NCBI GenBank assembly: GCA_021234155.1
Contig: JAJEKV010000105.1
Location: 2,546,968 to 2,610,967 of the forward strand
DNA length: 64,000 bases
From: Isoetes taiwanensis
Taxonomy: Eukaryota > Streptophyta > Lycopodiopsida > Isoetales > Isoetaceae
Direction of reading: 5' to 3'
Under the pieces are notes generated by a model that was not told the origin of the DNA, did not search any database, and saw nothing but the letters and a program-made list of their open reading frames with translations. Shown piece by piece: positions 22,915 through 33,000 of this stretch. The stretch's first letter is position 1; every line of letters begins with the position of its first letter. The position numbers and the translations under genes are program-made.

Positions 22915-23046
22915 CTTGCACACCCAAGCTAGTCCTAAACATCTCCAAATCGGCCAAGTACAATCGTGCATATCTCGGCGAGATCATCATGTTTTGACCC
23001 TTAGCTCATCTTGTTTGGATAAGTCTTGACCAAATTGGGCCAAATG

Positions 23047-23111
23047 TCTCACGGTATGCGCTAGGACTCAAACCTAAACTTTGGTTTGGCCTCCCAGCGC
23101 ACACCGTGAGA
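23047..23111 (+). repeat. Hairpin HP4, downstream of the H3-like ORF
   Basis: tctcacggtatgcgctagga pairs with cccagcgcacaccgtgaga, again with an inner aaacctaaactttggttt stem. The plan is the same as HP3, about 130 bp further on. Confidence 0.75.
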
Positions 23112-23423
23112 CCTTTCAGCAATTTCGCTAGCATGCCACCTCCAATTGACCTCAAGTTGTTGCAATAGGTTCATTAGGTAGTCCTATTCATGCCCAAACC
23201 CCAAATTAGCTTTACAATCCCCATTTTGACCTCAAAATAGGTGAGATTTGCCCAACCCCAAGATTTTTCCAAGTCATCCAAAAATTAGGGTTTTCCCCTT
23301 GTCTATAAATAGGCCCCCATTTGTCACTTAGCATCCTACAGATTTGCTCCCGACTTTTAGGCGATCTTCCAGCTCCCTTAGGCGCTTCAGCATCTGTTTG
23401 TTAGTCCAATTCACTCAAGATCC

Positions 23424-23983
23424 ATGGCAATTGCTGACTTCAGGCGATGGTACAACGCCAGTGCCCATGTAGCTGAGCTGATGTCAATGCCATTTTCCAA
23501 GTTTTCCGGAAAGAGATAGATGTCCAAGCAACTCTGCAGGCAACCCCAGCCTATATGCAAGTCATGACAGAGTTCCAAGCTAGGGTAGGACCGTCCTTAG
23601 TACAGCTCCCCCCTTGTACAGGATATTTTGTTCCCAGGCAATCCCTCCAAGCAGCCTTAGGTGATGTCCCCAACATTTCCAAATACCTGACCAACAAAGT
23701 TGCTAGGTTGCTAGACTACATGGTCTTGACAGCTAATAGGACCAAGTATTTCTCCTACTCCGCTGCCCTAGCCATCTTTCTTTCCCACCGTGCCCAGAAC
23801 CCCATCGGGGAAACCTCTATCCCTCCCATGGACGTAGACCCCTTAGCCTCTTCAGCAGAGGGTCAGCTCCTATTGCAGTATCAAGTAGAGCAAGAAGGAA
23901 GAGTCGAAGAGGAAGCGATCAACTCAGACGATGAAGACTATGTCGAGCTCGACCCCGAAGAAGAACGGCAACTAGCAGAATAG
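23424..23983 (+). pseudogene. ORF2 of element 1, unknown protein, one frameshift
   Basis: Starts at ATG 23,424 (MAIADFRRWYNASAHVAEL). A one-base frameshift near 23,485 moves the meaningful frame to one reading ADVNAIFQVFRKEIDVQATL. That frame runs to TAG at 23,981-23,983. The C-terminal 45 residues are strongly acidic (INSDDEDYVELDPEEE). I recognise no gag, zinc knuckle, protease or other domain. A related piece in element 2 (near 49,034) aligns with the stretch SAALAIFLSHRAQNPIGE. It may be a divergent capsid-like or accessory protein; that is a guess. Confidence 0.6.
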
Positions 23984-23989
23984 GAGATA

Positions 23990-24960
23990 CCGATCTTCGA
24001 GCAGGACCGGCAGACCCTCAGGTATCGCCCTCCCTGCTTGGGCTAGGTATCACAAGCCTAGCCCCCATCATCATCAACGGTCAGGAGTACCTGCTTCTTA
24101 GCGACATCCAGAACCTCCCTGAATGCAGAGCCAGGGAGTACAGACTTGACGAGTTGCTGTATCTGTTGCGGCAACAACCAGACCTAGATGACTTCATCGA
24201 CCGGGAGGCTTCCGAATTTCCAATACAGGTAAGAGAAGCCGACACCTACACCGGGGAGTCGACTTCAGATATCCAGGCATACAGCAGCATCCGGCAAATG
24301 ATGGAAGCTCGAGACCTGCCATCTGAAGAAGAGTTCTACGCCATCCAAGAACGGATGGGGATCCGTGGCAAGACCACAAACATCTTGATGCCGAGTTCGT
24401 CGATACCAGATTCCCCAGAGAGAAGAGGCGAGATCGACCTCAGGCGAATCACTTCAACAATAAGAGACTATGGGGAGATCACAGAGATTGACGTCGATGA
24501 ATATGCAGGAAGACACAGAGCCGGTGCCCAAAGGGACGACGAATCATCAGCAGCAGGCAGGGACAGGTCGCTAAGATATTATCTCCCTCTGCTGATGGAC
24601 GGGAGGATAGCAGTTATACACCGCAAGTTCAGCCCAAGGGGCGAAGAAGGGGTGTTCATGCTCATCGCACTCTCCGGCTTTGGCAGGCATGCTCGGCTGC
24701 TCCCAACAGTTGACCATGTCATCCTAGTCAAGAGAACGATGGCACTTGACCTCTTCGACTTTGCCGTACCCTACCGACGGCAGGGAAGACTAGCAGTGAC
24801 CGCGGCTTACACTTCCGACCGCAGGGTAGAAGACTTGGTGCAAGCCTTGCAGGGCGGGTCATCAACAAACATCCTCAGGAACTTGGGACGCTCGGTAGGA
24901 ACGACCCAAGTTAAGAAGTTTCTTCAGGATAACCCATCCTACCGGCGATTTCAAGAATAG
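23990..24960 (+). CDS. ORF3 of element 1, unknown protein
   Basis: An open frame in reading frame 1 runs from just after the ORF2 stop to TAG at 24,958. No ATG opens its start; it reads GLGITSLAPIIINGQEYLLL, then DELLYLLRQQPDLDDFIDRE. It could be expressed by frameshift from ORF2 or by splicing. The middle is Arg/Glu/Asp-rich. The C-terminal part (RIAVIHRKFSPRGEEGVFML, FGRHARLLPTVDHVILVKRT) looks globular with beta-rich patterns. No known family is recognised. Element 2 keeps a homologous 42-residue piece at 49,827-49,952, so this is a family component. Confidence 0.55.
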
Positions 24961-25578
24961 TTAGACTCTTGATCCCGGAGGCATTGTACTTAAGCTATTA
25001 TATCTATTATCTATATACAATTATATTATGGGTCCTATGGGGGGGTGAAAGTAGGTAGAGATTATTCCTGGCCGTCGATTTTTTGAGGTGTCGCCACAAT
25101 AGCCGTTGGATTTGATGGGGGGGCATGCATGGGGCATGCATGGGGCATGCACCCCATCCCTGGGCCGTCGATCGGGCACGTTTGAAATCGTGGCCCTTGA
25201 TTTTAAGGTTAAGGAAGGTGCAAGGAAGTTGCTGGTAAAACTTGATCTCGGCCGTCCATCTCTGAGATGGACGGTCGAAATGGTGACACTTCAATCAACC
25301 CCAAGCAGCCCCCTTTATTTTGGGCTTTTGATGTGGCCCGTTAGATCTAGAAACTCAATTGGGGCATTTTATGTAGACCGTCCATCCTTGAAATTAGGGC
25401 ATTTTCCTTCAATAATTTATTTAGTGTAATTAATGCCTTGTTATAAGTTGGCAGCAAAAATTAATGACACAAATACAAAGCTTCCACTAAACCTCTACGA
25501 ACAGACATCCATTAGATCCAAATTCAAGGTGTTGAGGCAAGGTCCGTCTTCTTCGGACATGCCAGATATGGCTCTTCC
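24961..25578. other. Gene-free stretch with short GC-rich repeats
   Basis: No gene. Variants of ggccgtcgat/ggccgtccat recur at about 25,071, 25,164, 25,252 and 25,378. A small hairpin ccgtccatctctgagatggacgg lies near 25,254, and ggggcatgcat is repeated three times at about 25,119-25,150. It may be the remainder of element 1 or flanking DNA. It ends with CTTCC (25,574-25,578), the target duplication of the copia element. Confidence 0.5.
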
Positions 25579-25824
25579 TGAAATACTGGAGCTTTGATTC
25601 AAAAGAACACGAAGACTACACAGCAAAAATGCATAAATAGAAGACATCCTGGCTTTTAGGAGCTGGCTAAAGCGGCCACCGAGATGTCTTCTGTTTCAGA
25701 TTCCACGCCAAAATTGGCTGCTGGAATTTAGGGTTCATTGAACATTCATCAGGCTAATAACAGCACAGACCTTTTTTGTGTCTTTTAATGTCTGTTTGTT
25801 ACGCCTTTACAGCATGTTCCAACA
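25579..25824 (-). repeat. 3' LTR of the copia element
   Basis: Minus-strand start TGTTGGAACA at 25,824, end at 25,579. The polypurine tract gatttgagggggag directly precedes it (plus 25,825-25,838). It matches 30,172-30,420 along its length. Confidence 0.93.
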
Positions 25825-26006
25825 CTCCCCCTCAAATCAGACTTAACAAGATAACTAATACATTGCTTTGAAACAAGACAACTAATACATGCTTTGAAAC
25901 ATGATGAAATTAACTGCTTAACTTAGCTGTTTCTAGTGGATATGGATTGACTGCTCCTCTTTGACTGCTCCCCCTCAGAATGGAAATGAATTGCAGCTGA
26001 TAAAAC

Positions 26007-28874
26007 TCATATAGTTGTCATCCCCAACTCATTGATGCACCTGCAAAAAGGTTTTCTGCCCAAAGGTTTTGTGAATATGTCAGCTGGCATTTTATCTGTC
26101 CTGAGATACTGCACATCAATTTTGCCCTCTATGATTTTCTCTCTTGTGAAATGATACTGCACCTGTATATGTTTGGCTTTTGAAAAATTCGTGGGATTTT
26201 TAGCAAGTGACAACGCTGCCTTGTTGTCATTGAAGATGACAGTGCCTTGTTCCTGCCTTGTATTGAGCTCTTTTAGCATTCTTCTCAACCAAATGGCCTC
26301 TTTGGCAGCAGAAGCAAGTGCCATGTATTCAGATTCGCAACTTGATGCAGCAGTTGCCTTTTGTTTTTTACTGGACCAGCTCACTGCTCCCCCTTGCAGT
26401 AGGAAACAAAAGCCACTTCGAGATTTCCGATCTATGGAATCTCCTGCATGATCGGCGTCAGCATATCCTACAAGAGTCAGTGAGCTACCAGCATGAAAGG
26501 TGATGCCAAGATGCTTGGTGCCTTGCAGATATCTGAGCAATCGCTTAAGGCCCTGCCAATGTTGAGTCTCCGGCTTCTCGAGAAACTGACTGGAATGAGA
26601 AGACTGAGTGGTAGCAGGGGTGGAGATGGGCTTACTTTCGTCCATGTTGCATCTGTTGAGGAGAGATTGAATTGCTTTGGTCTGGTGGAGGGTGATACTA
26701 CCACTGGCTGCATCTTTCAGCACCTGAATGCCAAGAAAGTAGCGCAATGCTCCAAGGTCAGTCATGTGGAAGCGTGTATTGAGGGCTGCTTTGGTGCTGT
26801 TCATGAGCAATGGGCAGTTACTAGCCAAGATCAGATCATCTACGTAGAGTACGATGATGATCATCTTGGAATCTTGGACTTTGTAATATATGTTCCAATC
26901 AGCTTGGCTGCGTGAGAACCCCTTTTCTGAAAAAAATTGATGTATGGTGTGATACCATTGCCTGGATGACTGCTTCAGGCCATAAAGGGCACGTTTCAGC
27001 TTATATACCAAGTTCTCTTGTCCTTTTTGTGTGAAGCCAGGAGCCTGCTTCATGTAAACTTCCTCCTTTAAGTGCCCATGGAGGAATGCTGTTTTTACAT
27101 CCATTTGTTGAAGATCCAGATTATGTGCAACTGCCATAGCAATGACCAATCTAACAGATGTCAAGCGTGCCACAGGTGCAAATGTTTCATGGAAATCAAT
27201 TCCGGGTATTTGGGAATACCCCTTTGCTACGAGACGTGCCTTGAATCTATCAATGTTTCCTGCTTCATCATATTTAACTTTGTAAACCCATTTGCACGAC
27301 ACTGCTTTTCTGTTTGGAGGAAGGGGGCATAAGGTCCAAGTATCATTGTCCAATAAGGACTGATATTCGTCATGCATTGCTTGCTGCCAGGCTTTACAGT
27401 GAGGGCTGCTGATTGCTTCCTGAAAGCTGAGGGGCTCATCCATTGCTACTGTGGCATGAAATGCGATGTAAGATGATGTCTTACCTGATTTAGACTCAAG
27501 GTATGATTGCATCCTATCAGTAAGCTTTCTGGCCCGACTTGACCTTCTGATGGGGACAGCAGAGAGCTCTTCGTCCTCTTCCAGATCAGTTTCTTCTGGT
27601 TCTGAAGGGAGAGGTTCTGGATCTGAGTATGGAGGATCCTCATTATCGTCAACATGTGTTTCTTCAGGGCAATTCTCATGTGCATCATCATAGTCACTTT
27701 CATGCCAGTCAACCATGGAAGATTTCTCCCTTTTTCCAATCGAGAATACACTTTCATCAAATTGGACACTTCGTCTTACAATGATTTTTCTGCTAGAAGG
27801 CACATAAAGTCTATACCCTTTGACATGCTCATCATACCCAACAAACATGCAAGCCAAAGCACGGGAGGATAACTTACCTCGAGGACGCTCTTGGGGACTG
27901 AGATGTGCATATGCCTTGCATCCGAAGATCTTGAAGTCTTGCACATCTGGTTTATGACCCGACCAAACTTCCTCAGGTACGCTATTTGGATTTGCCTTGG
28001 TAGGCACCCTGTTTAAAATGTAACAGGCCGTATGCACTGCTTCTGCCCAAAAGATAGGATCAAGCCCCCTGCCATATATCATAGCTCGAGCGCATTCAAG
28101 CATGGTACGATTTTTTCTCTCCACCACGCCATTTTGTTGATGTTCATATGCTACTGATCTCTGATGATGGATGCCAGATTGCTGCAAGAACTGACTGAGT
28201 CTATGATTGAGGAATTCCCTGCCTTGGTCTGTTCGAATGGTTTTTATAACACATTCAACCTGTTTTTCGACCACTGTTTTCCATCTAGTGAATTCATCAA
28301 ATACCTCAGATTTGTGTTTAAGGAAGAAAACCCAATTCTTCCTACTGAAATCGTCAATAATGAGCATGAAGTACTTTGAACCCCCAAGTGATTTTACGCT
28401 CGCTGGCCCCCACAAATCCAAATGCAACAGCTCTAGTTGTTTGGATGCTCGTTTTGTTTTCTCCTTCTTATACGACTTCCTTTTCAATTTGCCTAGCACA
28501 CAACCTTCACAAAGGGTTTGTGGCTTAGAAACTTTAGGCAGGCCCGTTACAAGGTTATGTGCTTGCATCTCCTTCAACAATGGATAATTGGCATGCCCTA
28601 GCCTTTCGTGCCATATTCTGGCATTCTGCATTTCAACAGCAGTCAGGGCTGTGTTGGGAGTGGATGACCAACTCAGCTGATATATGTTGCCAGCTCTCTC
28701 TCCTTTGGCAATAATCTCCTCCTTGCTATCCTTGACAATGCACTTGCCATTGCCAAAATTCACAAAGAGCTTTGCATCATCCATTTTAGATATGGAAAGT
28801 AGGTTGGCCTCAAGATCTGGGACGTGCAAGACATTTTTCAAGTTAAGCATTCCTTGTGGCAGCTCAAGAGTCAC
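26007..28874 (-). CDS. Copia pol: integrase, reverse transcriptase, RNase H
   Basis: A 955-codon frame without an internal stop. GAG-pre-integrase zinc motif: H89, H94, C122, C125. Integrase catalytic residues are D153 (LDLWGP), D216 (RTDQGREF) and E252 (NGVVERKN) with the D-x35-E spacing. RT carries KWVYKVKY, DVKTAFLHG and YVDDLILAS. RNase H carries GYADADHAGD, SSCESEYMAL and FNDNKAALSLAKNP, then HIQVQYHFTREKI. Between RT and RNase H, after EKPETQHW, the usual tether segment with a SxxGSLMY-type phrase is missing, apparently an in-frame deletion. The upstream protease (DSGAS near 28,990) lies in other frames, so the polyprotein cannot be read through. Defective despite the long frame. Confidence 0.93.
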   Translation of the reverse strand: MTLELPQGMLNLKNVLHVPDLEANLLSISKMDDAKLFVNFGNGKCIVKDSKEEIIAKGERAGNIYQLSWSSTPNTALTAVEMQNARIWHERLGHANYPLLKEMQAHNLVTGLPKVSKPQTLCEGCVLGKLKRKSYKKEKTKRASKQLELLHLDLWGPASVKSLGGSKYFMLIIDDFSRKNWVFFLKHKSEVFDEFTRWKTVVEKQVECVIKTIRTDQGREFLNHRLSQFLQQSGIHHQRSVAYEHQQNGVVERKNRTMLECARAMIYGRGLDPIFWAEAVHTACYILNRVPTKANPNSVPEEVWSGHKPDVQDFKIFGCKAYAHLSPQERPRGKLSSRALACMFVGYDEHVKGYRLYVPSSRKIIVRRSVQFDESVFSIGKREKSSMVDWHESDYDDAHENCPEETHVDDNEDPPYSDPEPLPSEPEETDLEEDEELSAVPIRRSSRARKLTDRMQSYLESKSGKTSSYIAFHATVAMDEPLSFQEAISSPHCKAWQQAMHDEYQSLLDNDTWTLCPLPPNRKAVSCKWVYKVKYDEAGNIDRFKARLVAKGYSQIPGIDFHETFAPVARLTSVRLVIAMAVAHNLDLQQMDVKTAFLHGHLKEEVYMKQAPGFTQKGQENLVYKLKRALYGLKQSSRQWYHTIHQFFSEKGFSRSQADWNIYYKVQDSKMIIIVLYVDDLILASNCPLLMNSTKAALNTRFHMTDLGALRYFLGIQVLKDAASGSITLHQTKAIQSLLNRCNMDESKPISTPATTQSSHSSQFLEKPETQHWQGLKRLLRYLQGTKHLGITFHAGSSLTLVGYADADHAGDSIDRKSRSGFCFLLQGGAVSWSSKKQKATAASSCESEYMALASAAKEAIWLRRMLKELNTRQEQGTVIFNDNKAALSLAKNPTNFSKAKHIQVQYHFTREKIIEGKIDVQYLRTDKMPADIFTKPLGRKPFCRCINELGMTTI

Positions 28875-30019
28875 ACCGCCAATCCCCGCAATGCCGAAGC
28901 TTTCCCTTGCCTATCCTCACTTTTCTCCGGATGTGTTTGGATAGTAGCTTTTAAAGAGTGCCTTTTGTTGGGTCATATGGTCACTTGCCCCTGAATCCAA
29001 GTACCATGCCCCTTTGACTATGTCAGATGCTATGAAACAGGAAGCCATAGCATCATTGGATTTCCACATCATGAATGACATTAGGATCTGAAAAATTTTG
29101 AGCAGAGGTGAAATGCAAACCTTAACCTTATCAATGATGCATGACGCAGTCCGGGTTCAAATGAAGGCGAAGAATGCTTTGCTAGCGAGACACTATGGAA
29201 TCATCATCGGATTCTGTACCCTCCTCTTCTTCCGGACGAGCCGCTTTTTGCTAGCCTTATGTGCCTTTGGATCTTCCTTTGGCCTTTTGTGATTCCCTTT
29301 GCCATTATCTTTTCCTTTTCGATTCTCGTGTCCTTTTTCTCTGTCGGACTCCGGACAATTTTTTCCTATGTGTCCGACCTTGTTGCTGATTAAAGCACTT
29401 CCGAGATTCTTGTTTGTTGCCCATGAATGCTTGATTCTCCTTGACTCGAGCGTTTGGTGCCTCCTTGATTCCGTTCTTCAAGCATGTTTTGCCGACATGC
29501 CCATTCAAGTTCCACCTTCTCTCTTGAACCAATGATGTTCTTGACATTATTGTAGCTGGAAGGCAGCCCAAGTAGCATTGGTTCGACTACTACATCATCA
29601 TCAAGGCCCTTTTTCATGCCTTGTAATTGTTTAGCGGCTTGGCGAATAATACCCATGTATTCTCGATTTGAATCACCGATCCTTAAGCTTGGTCTTTGAA
29701 TCTGATGTTATAGAGGTTTGCACTGGATTGAAAAATGCCTCCTCTTGTAAGACCTTTCTAACTGCTCCCATGCTTCCTTTGCTGAATTTGCTTCAGTGAT
29801 TTGAGGCATGAGAGTATCATCCGGATACTTTAGGATTACGCTCTTGGCTGCCCAATCCTTTTGTAGCCACCTTGCCAAGCTCTGTCTCTCAATTTTTACG
29901 CCTTTGCGGGATCTTCTCGCAGCGGGTTCTCCTTTCACCACTTGAGCTGCACTTTGGACTACGTTTGTCCCTTTTGCTTGGGGTGTGGGCTTTGGTTCAA
30001 ACACCAAACCACTCCCCAT
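28875..30019 (-). pseudogene. Copia gag and protease, frameshifted
   Basis: Starts at ATG 30,019 (MGSGLVFEPKPTPQAKG) and includes gag phrases TEANSAKEAWEQLERSYK and GLPSSYNNVKNIIGS in different frames. A zinc knuckle is visible near 29,375-29,330 (CFN, then KVGHIGKNC) with a one-base insertion in it. The aspartic protease motif LDSGASDHMTQQ lies near 28,990 in yet another register. At least three indels separate it from the pol frame. Confidence 0.8.
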
Positions 30020-30159
30020 AGTCCCTTCTCACACGCGGTTTGGTACGTACTTTGATAAACCAATAGTATGCATTGCTATGGCTTAGGGGTTCAATCCTCA
30101 TGATTGATGCTTATGGACCACGACCTTTAGCTATGACGGGCTTTGGTTGGATCGTGCCC

Positions 30160-30171
30160 GGCTCGATACCA
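30160..30171 (-). other. Primer-binding site of the copia element
   Basis: Minus-strand tggtatcgagcc directly follows the 5' LTR end. It is close to the initiator methionine tRNA complement tggtatcagagc. Confidence 0.8.
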
Positions 30172-30420
30172 TGAAATACTGGAGCTTTGATTCAAAAGAA
30201 CACGAAGACTACACGGCAAAAATGCATAAATAGAAGACATCCCGGCTTTTAGGAGCTGGCTAAAGCGTGCCACCGAGATGTCTTACGTTTGATTCCACGC
30301 CAAAATTGGTCTTTGGAATTTAGGGTTCGTTGAACATTCATCGGGCTAATAACAAAGCCAGACCTTTTTTGTGTCTTTTTAATGTCCATTTTGTTACGCC
30401 TTTACAAAGATGTTCCAACA
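30172..30420 (-). repeat. 5' LTR of the copia element
   Basis: Minus-strand start TGTTGGAACA at 30,420 and end ...TATTTCA at 30,172. It is followed outward by the target duplication CTTCC. A few substitutions and small indels distinguish it from the 3' LTR. Confidence 0.93.
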
Positions 30421-30649
30421 CTTCCTTCAAACAGCTCCTTTGCATAATGGAGACCTTTAAGCGGCAAAATCAAGCAGGTCTGTTCTTACTTTTTTTTCCT
30501 CCAACAAACAAGCACAACAACCTTTCATTCCGATTCAAGTATGTTCTTCCCCGCCGCTAAAGATGTAGCTCATAGAATACTCATAGCTTCATGATGTAAG
30601 CCTATTTTTACCACTTTGTGCTTGCCTCGAAGACCCAGATTTCATTTTG

Positions 30650-32280
30650 TCTTTTAATTGTTGGAATGTGGAAGAATTAACTAAAAGCAGACTCTTGTGA
30701 TGGGAATGAAAAAAATTGTATTTTTAATTTTGTGGAAGCGTGTTCTTTGCGGATCATTGGCGGGCAAAGCGGGTTTCAAAGAATGTATGCAATCGATTTG
30801 TCGACATTGGCATGCATGGAGTGCGGGGGAGTCCACTTCCATTTTATTTCTCCTGGCTCCTTGCATGTTTGACAACGTTGGTGACCGAGAGGTCATACCA
30901 TTTCTCTGCAAGCTCTTCGTTCCTCTTATCTAACTCTTTGTGCATTGCGAAAACAGAGCATACTAGCCGGGCGTCCACATATCCGCAAATTTGGCGTTTA
31001 TGGGATACACTGGCCTTCATGGTATTTTGTGGTGTATGTCTTCCGCATTGTCCGAGGGTAGTGTAAGCTCGATAGCTCCATATCGTTTCATTGTTTGGGT
31101 TTCCTATGCATGCTTAGAAGCTATTAATGAGGCCAAACGAAGGATGCGTATTGGCATCCCATGTCCAACCCATTACAATCTCATTTTCCGAAGAGATCCC
31201 TTGAGTTCCCCGTGATAGCCGTGCTCCATGTGGCCGCTACCCGACTGCTGGGGATTAACTTTTGCACTATCGAAGGCCCCTGTGCCACACCTTCTTAGCT
31301 CTTTCACATTCCCAAAAAGTATGCAATTGGTTGGTGGGTTGAGTGCGGCATTGGCGTGGAAAGTAAGTCATGTTGGATCTGTAGTTTTTTCTCATCGGGC
31401 AATCATTTCCCAAAGAGCTAAGCTGTGGATTTTAACCTTGGAATGCCGGCTGCTCTTCCATATTTTGTTTATGTAATGTCTTCTCCGAATTTCAAACTTC
31501 TCCTCTATTCCCCGATATTCTAGCTTCTCAAACAATCTTGAGGTTTCATTGTCCCTAATTGCTTGCATGATCCTTCCTGCTCTCGGGGTGTAGCTTAGAA
31601 AACACGGAACTATCTCACCCTCTCCATATTTCCATTCCCATTGTCTTGGATCCCAGTCGGATCTTTGATATCCCTATTTCTAAAATGTATAACCCGACTC
31701 TGTCTCACGAATTCACATGAGGGTCCGTGATTGGGATTTTCCCCCGATTGATTATTTCGACACTTTTTCTTTGTTGCTCGGGGATTTCACAATTTTGCGA
31801 GGCGGGACTATTCTTTTTGTACAACCACTCCATCTTCCGAGGTGTAAGTTTGACTCCCATGTTTGGGTTCTTTGTCTTCCACATACCAGATATCTTTGTT
31901 GTTTTCTGTTTTGCACCCACTTGCCTTTTCTGTTGCATCTGAATGTATTGTTGTCTCTGTTTGTGATGATGTTCCACCCTTCAGTTACTGCCTGCATCAG
32001 CACTTCTATGTCACTCATGATCCTTTTTCTTGGGCAGGGGCCAGTGAGTTGGATCAGGGCTTGAAGGGTATCAGATCTAGTTGGTCTTATGATATTGTGA
32101 AGTTGGCCCACAGTTCTGAGGCCATTGGCATGGAGCATCTCCATCCCATTTTAAGGTTGTCTTCTCCCAACATTTGACCATTGTATTGGGCTATCATTGT
32201 AAATGTTTTCGATGTCACAAACCAGTCAATGGCATTAGTCATGTATAGTCCAAACGTTTCAGATGATCTAAACACTCATG
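30650..32280 (-). mobile_element. LINE ORF2 3' remnant
   Basis: On the minus strand near 31,345-31,293 the frame reads NQLHTFWECERAKKVWHRGL. This is the zinc-binding C-terminal motif of plant LINE ORF2 (Cys pair, His, Cys, then AKKVW). Upstream, 32,144-31,752 reads LRTVGQLHNIIRPTRSDTLQ, resembling the region between RT and the zinc motif. Frames are broken throughout. It is not the same copy as the LINE at 55,690. Confidence 0.55.
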
Positions 32281-32689
32281 TTAGTCGTCTGGACATTGGT
32301 GATCCATTGCGGAAACATGAAATGCATTGCAGGTACTAGCCCAAGAATATTAGTTTGGTCCCCTTAATTGAACTAATAGGTAAATGTCAATCCATCAGAA
32401 ATGAATTAAACAGGCTTTTAAGATTTCAATTTCAGTCATGTAAGAAGCAATAACAACTGCTGGTGGAATATTCGTGATTGATTTACTTGCTGTGCACATT
32501 CTATATGCTCTGCATTATGGTGTGAGAGCTTCTTTAGTCAGATTTGAGGGTGCTAGGTTAGAAAGATACTTCATTGCTGATCGGGTTTTGGATCTGGAAG
32601 AGCAGCTATTCTGAGAGATCTGGCGAGATCTTTAATATTCATATATTAGATGATTAAAAGAATAATTTATTAGGTTGCTAGGAAAAGAA

Positions 32690-33000
32690 GGATGTTGGAA
32701 ACTGAGGATGGATGGGTTTGAGCTCCTTATTCTGCATTACTGCTCCTTACAGACACACTAGAGCCTTTTGCAACACTGCTTTTTAATGGGAAGACCACTA
32801 GAGCCCTTTCCAACATGATGGTGAACAATTTTGTGTGACCATCATGTGCTGCAAATGACTGGAGCCTTTTCGATCCTCATGTATACACTGAACACCTTCC
32901 TGGAACCATCATATTGGAAACTGGGAAGAATTGACTGGCTAGCAAACCCATGACCTTCTGTTACCAAGTCAAGTGCCCTGCCACTGAGCTACCAGCTTGT
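32690..33000 (-). mobile_element. tRNA-derived SINE-like element
   Basis: The minus strand from 32,995 reads ctggtagctcagtggcaggg, containing a perfect A box (TAGCTCAGTGG, 32,991-32,981). About 30 bp later follows ggtcatgggtttgctagcc (32,955-32,937), a degenerate B box/T arm. The spacing matches a tRNA. Downstream DNA is unrelated to a tRNA and contains repeated ggctctagtg phrases, as in a SINE body. No target duplication or tail was defined, so the right boundary is a guess. Confidence 0.45.

Larger units (their letters stand above)
19177..25020 (+). mobile_element. Element 1: LTR retrotransposon carrying a histone H3-like gene, no pol
   Basis: It consists of a 5' LTR (19,177-20,730), a primer-binding site (20,731), two hairpins, an H3-like ORF (21,426-22,706), two more hairpins, ORF2 (23,424-23,983) and ORF3 (about 23,990-24,960). 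No protease, reverse transcriptase, RNase H or integrase motif is present, so it would need enzymes in trans. No 3' LTR is found before the copia element at 25,579, so the right boundary is uncertain. A second copy at 45,903-55,689 shares LTR, hairpins and remnants of all three ORFs. The boundaries and family status are supported by that comparison. Confidence 0.75.
25579..30420 (-). mobile_element. Ty1/copia retrotransposon with paired LTRs and 5-bp target duplication
   Basis: A complete-length insertion of 4,842 bp on the minus strand. The 5' LTR is 30,420-30,172 (249 bp) and the 3' LTR 25,824-25,579 (246 bp). Both start TGTTGGAACA and end ...TATTTCA on the minus strand. CTTCC flanks both sides (25,574-25,578 and 30,421-30,425). 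A primer-binding site lies inside the 5' LTR and a polypurine tract before the 3' LTR. Pol is one long frame; gag and protease are broken by frameshifts. The LTRs are similar but not identical, so the insertion is moderately young. Confidence 0.93.

Noticed and set aside
20942-23111. CRISPR-like or satellite array
   Set aside because: The repeats are self-complementary hairpins at irregular distances on both sides of an ORF in a retrotransposon, not regularly spaced direct repeats.
26173-28587. Plus-strand open frames across the copia pol region
   Set aside because: They are shadows of the 955-codon minus-strand pol frame.
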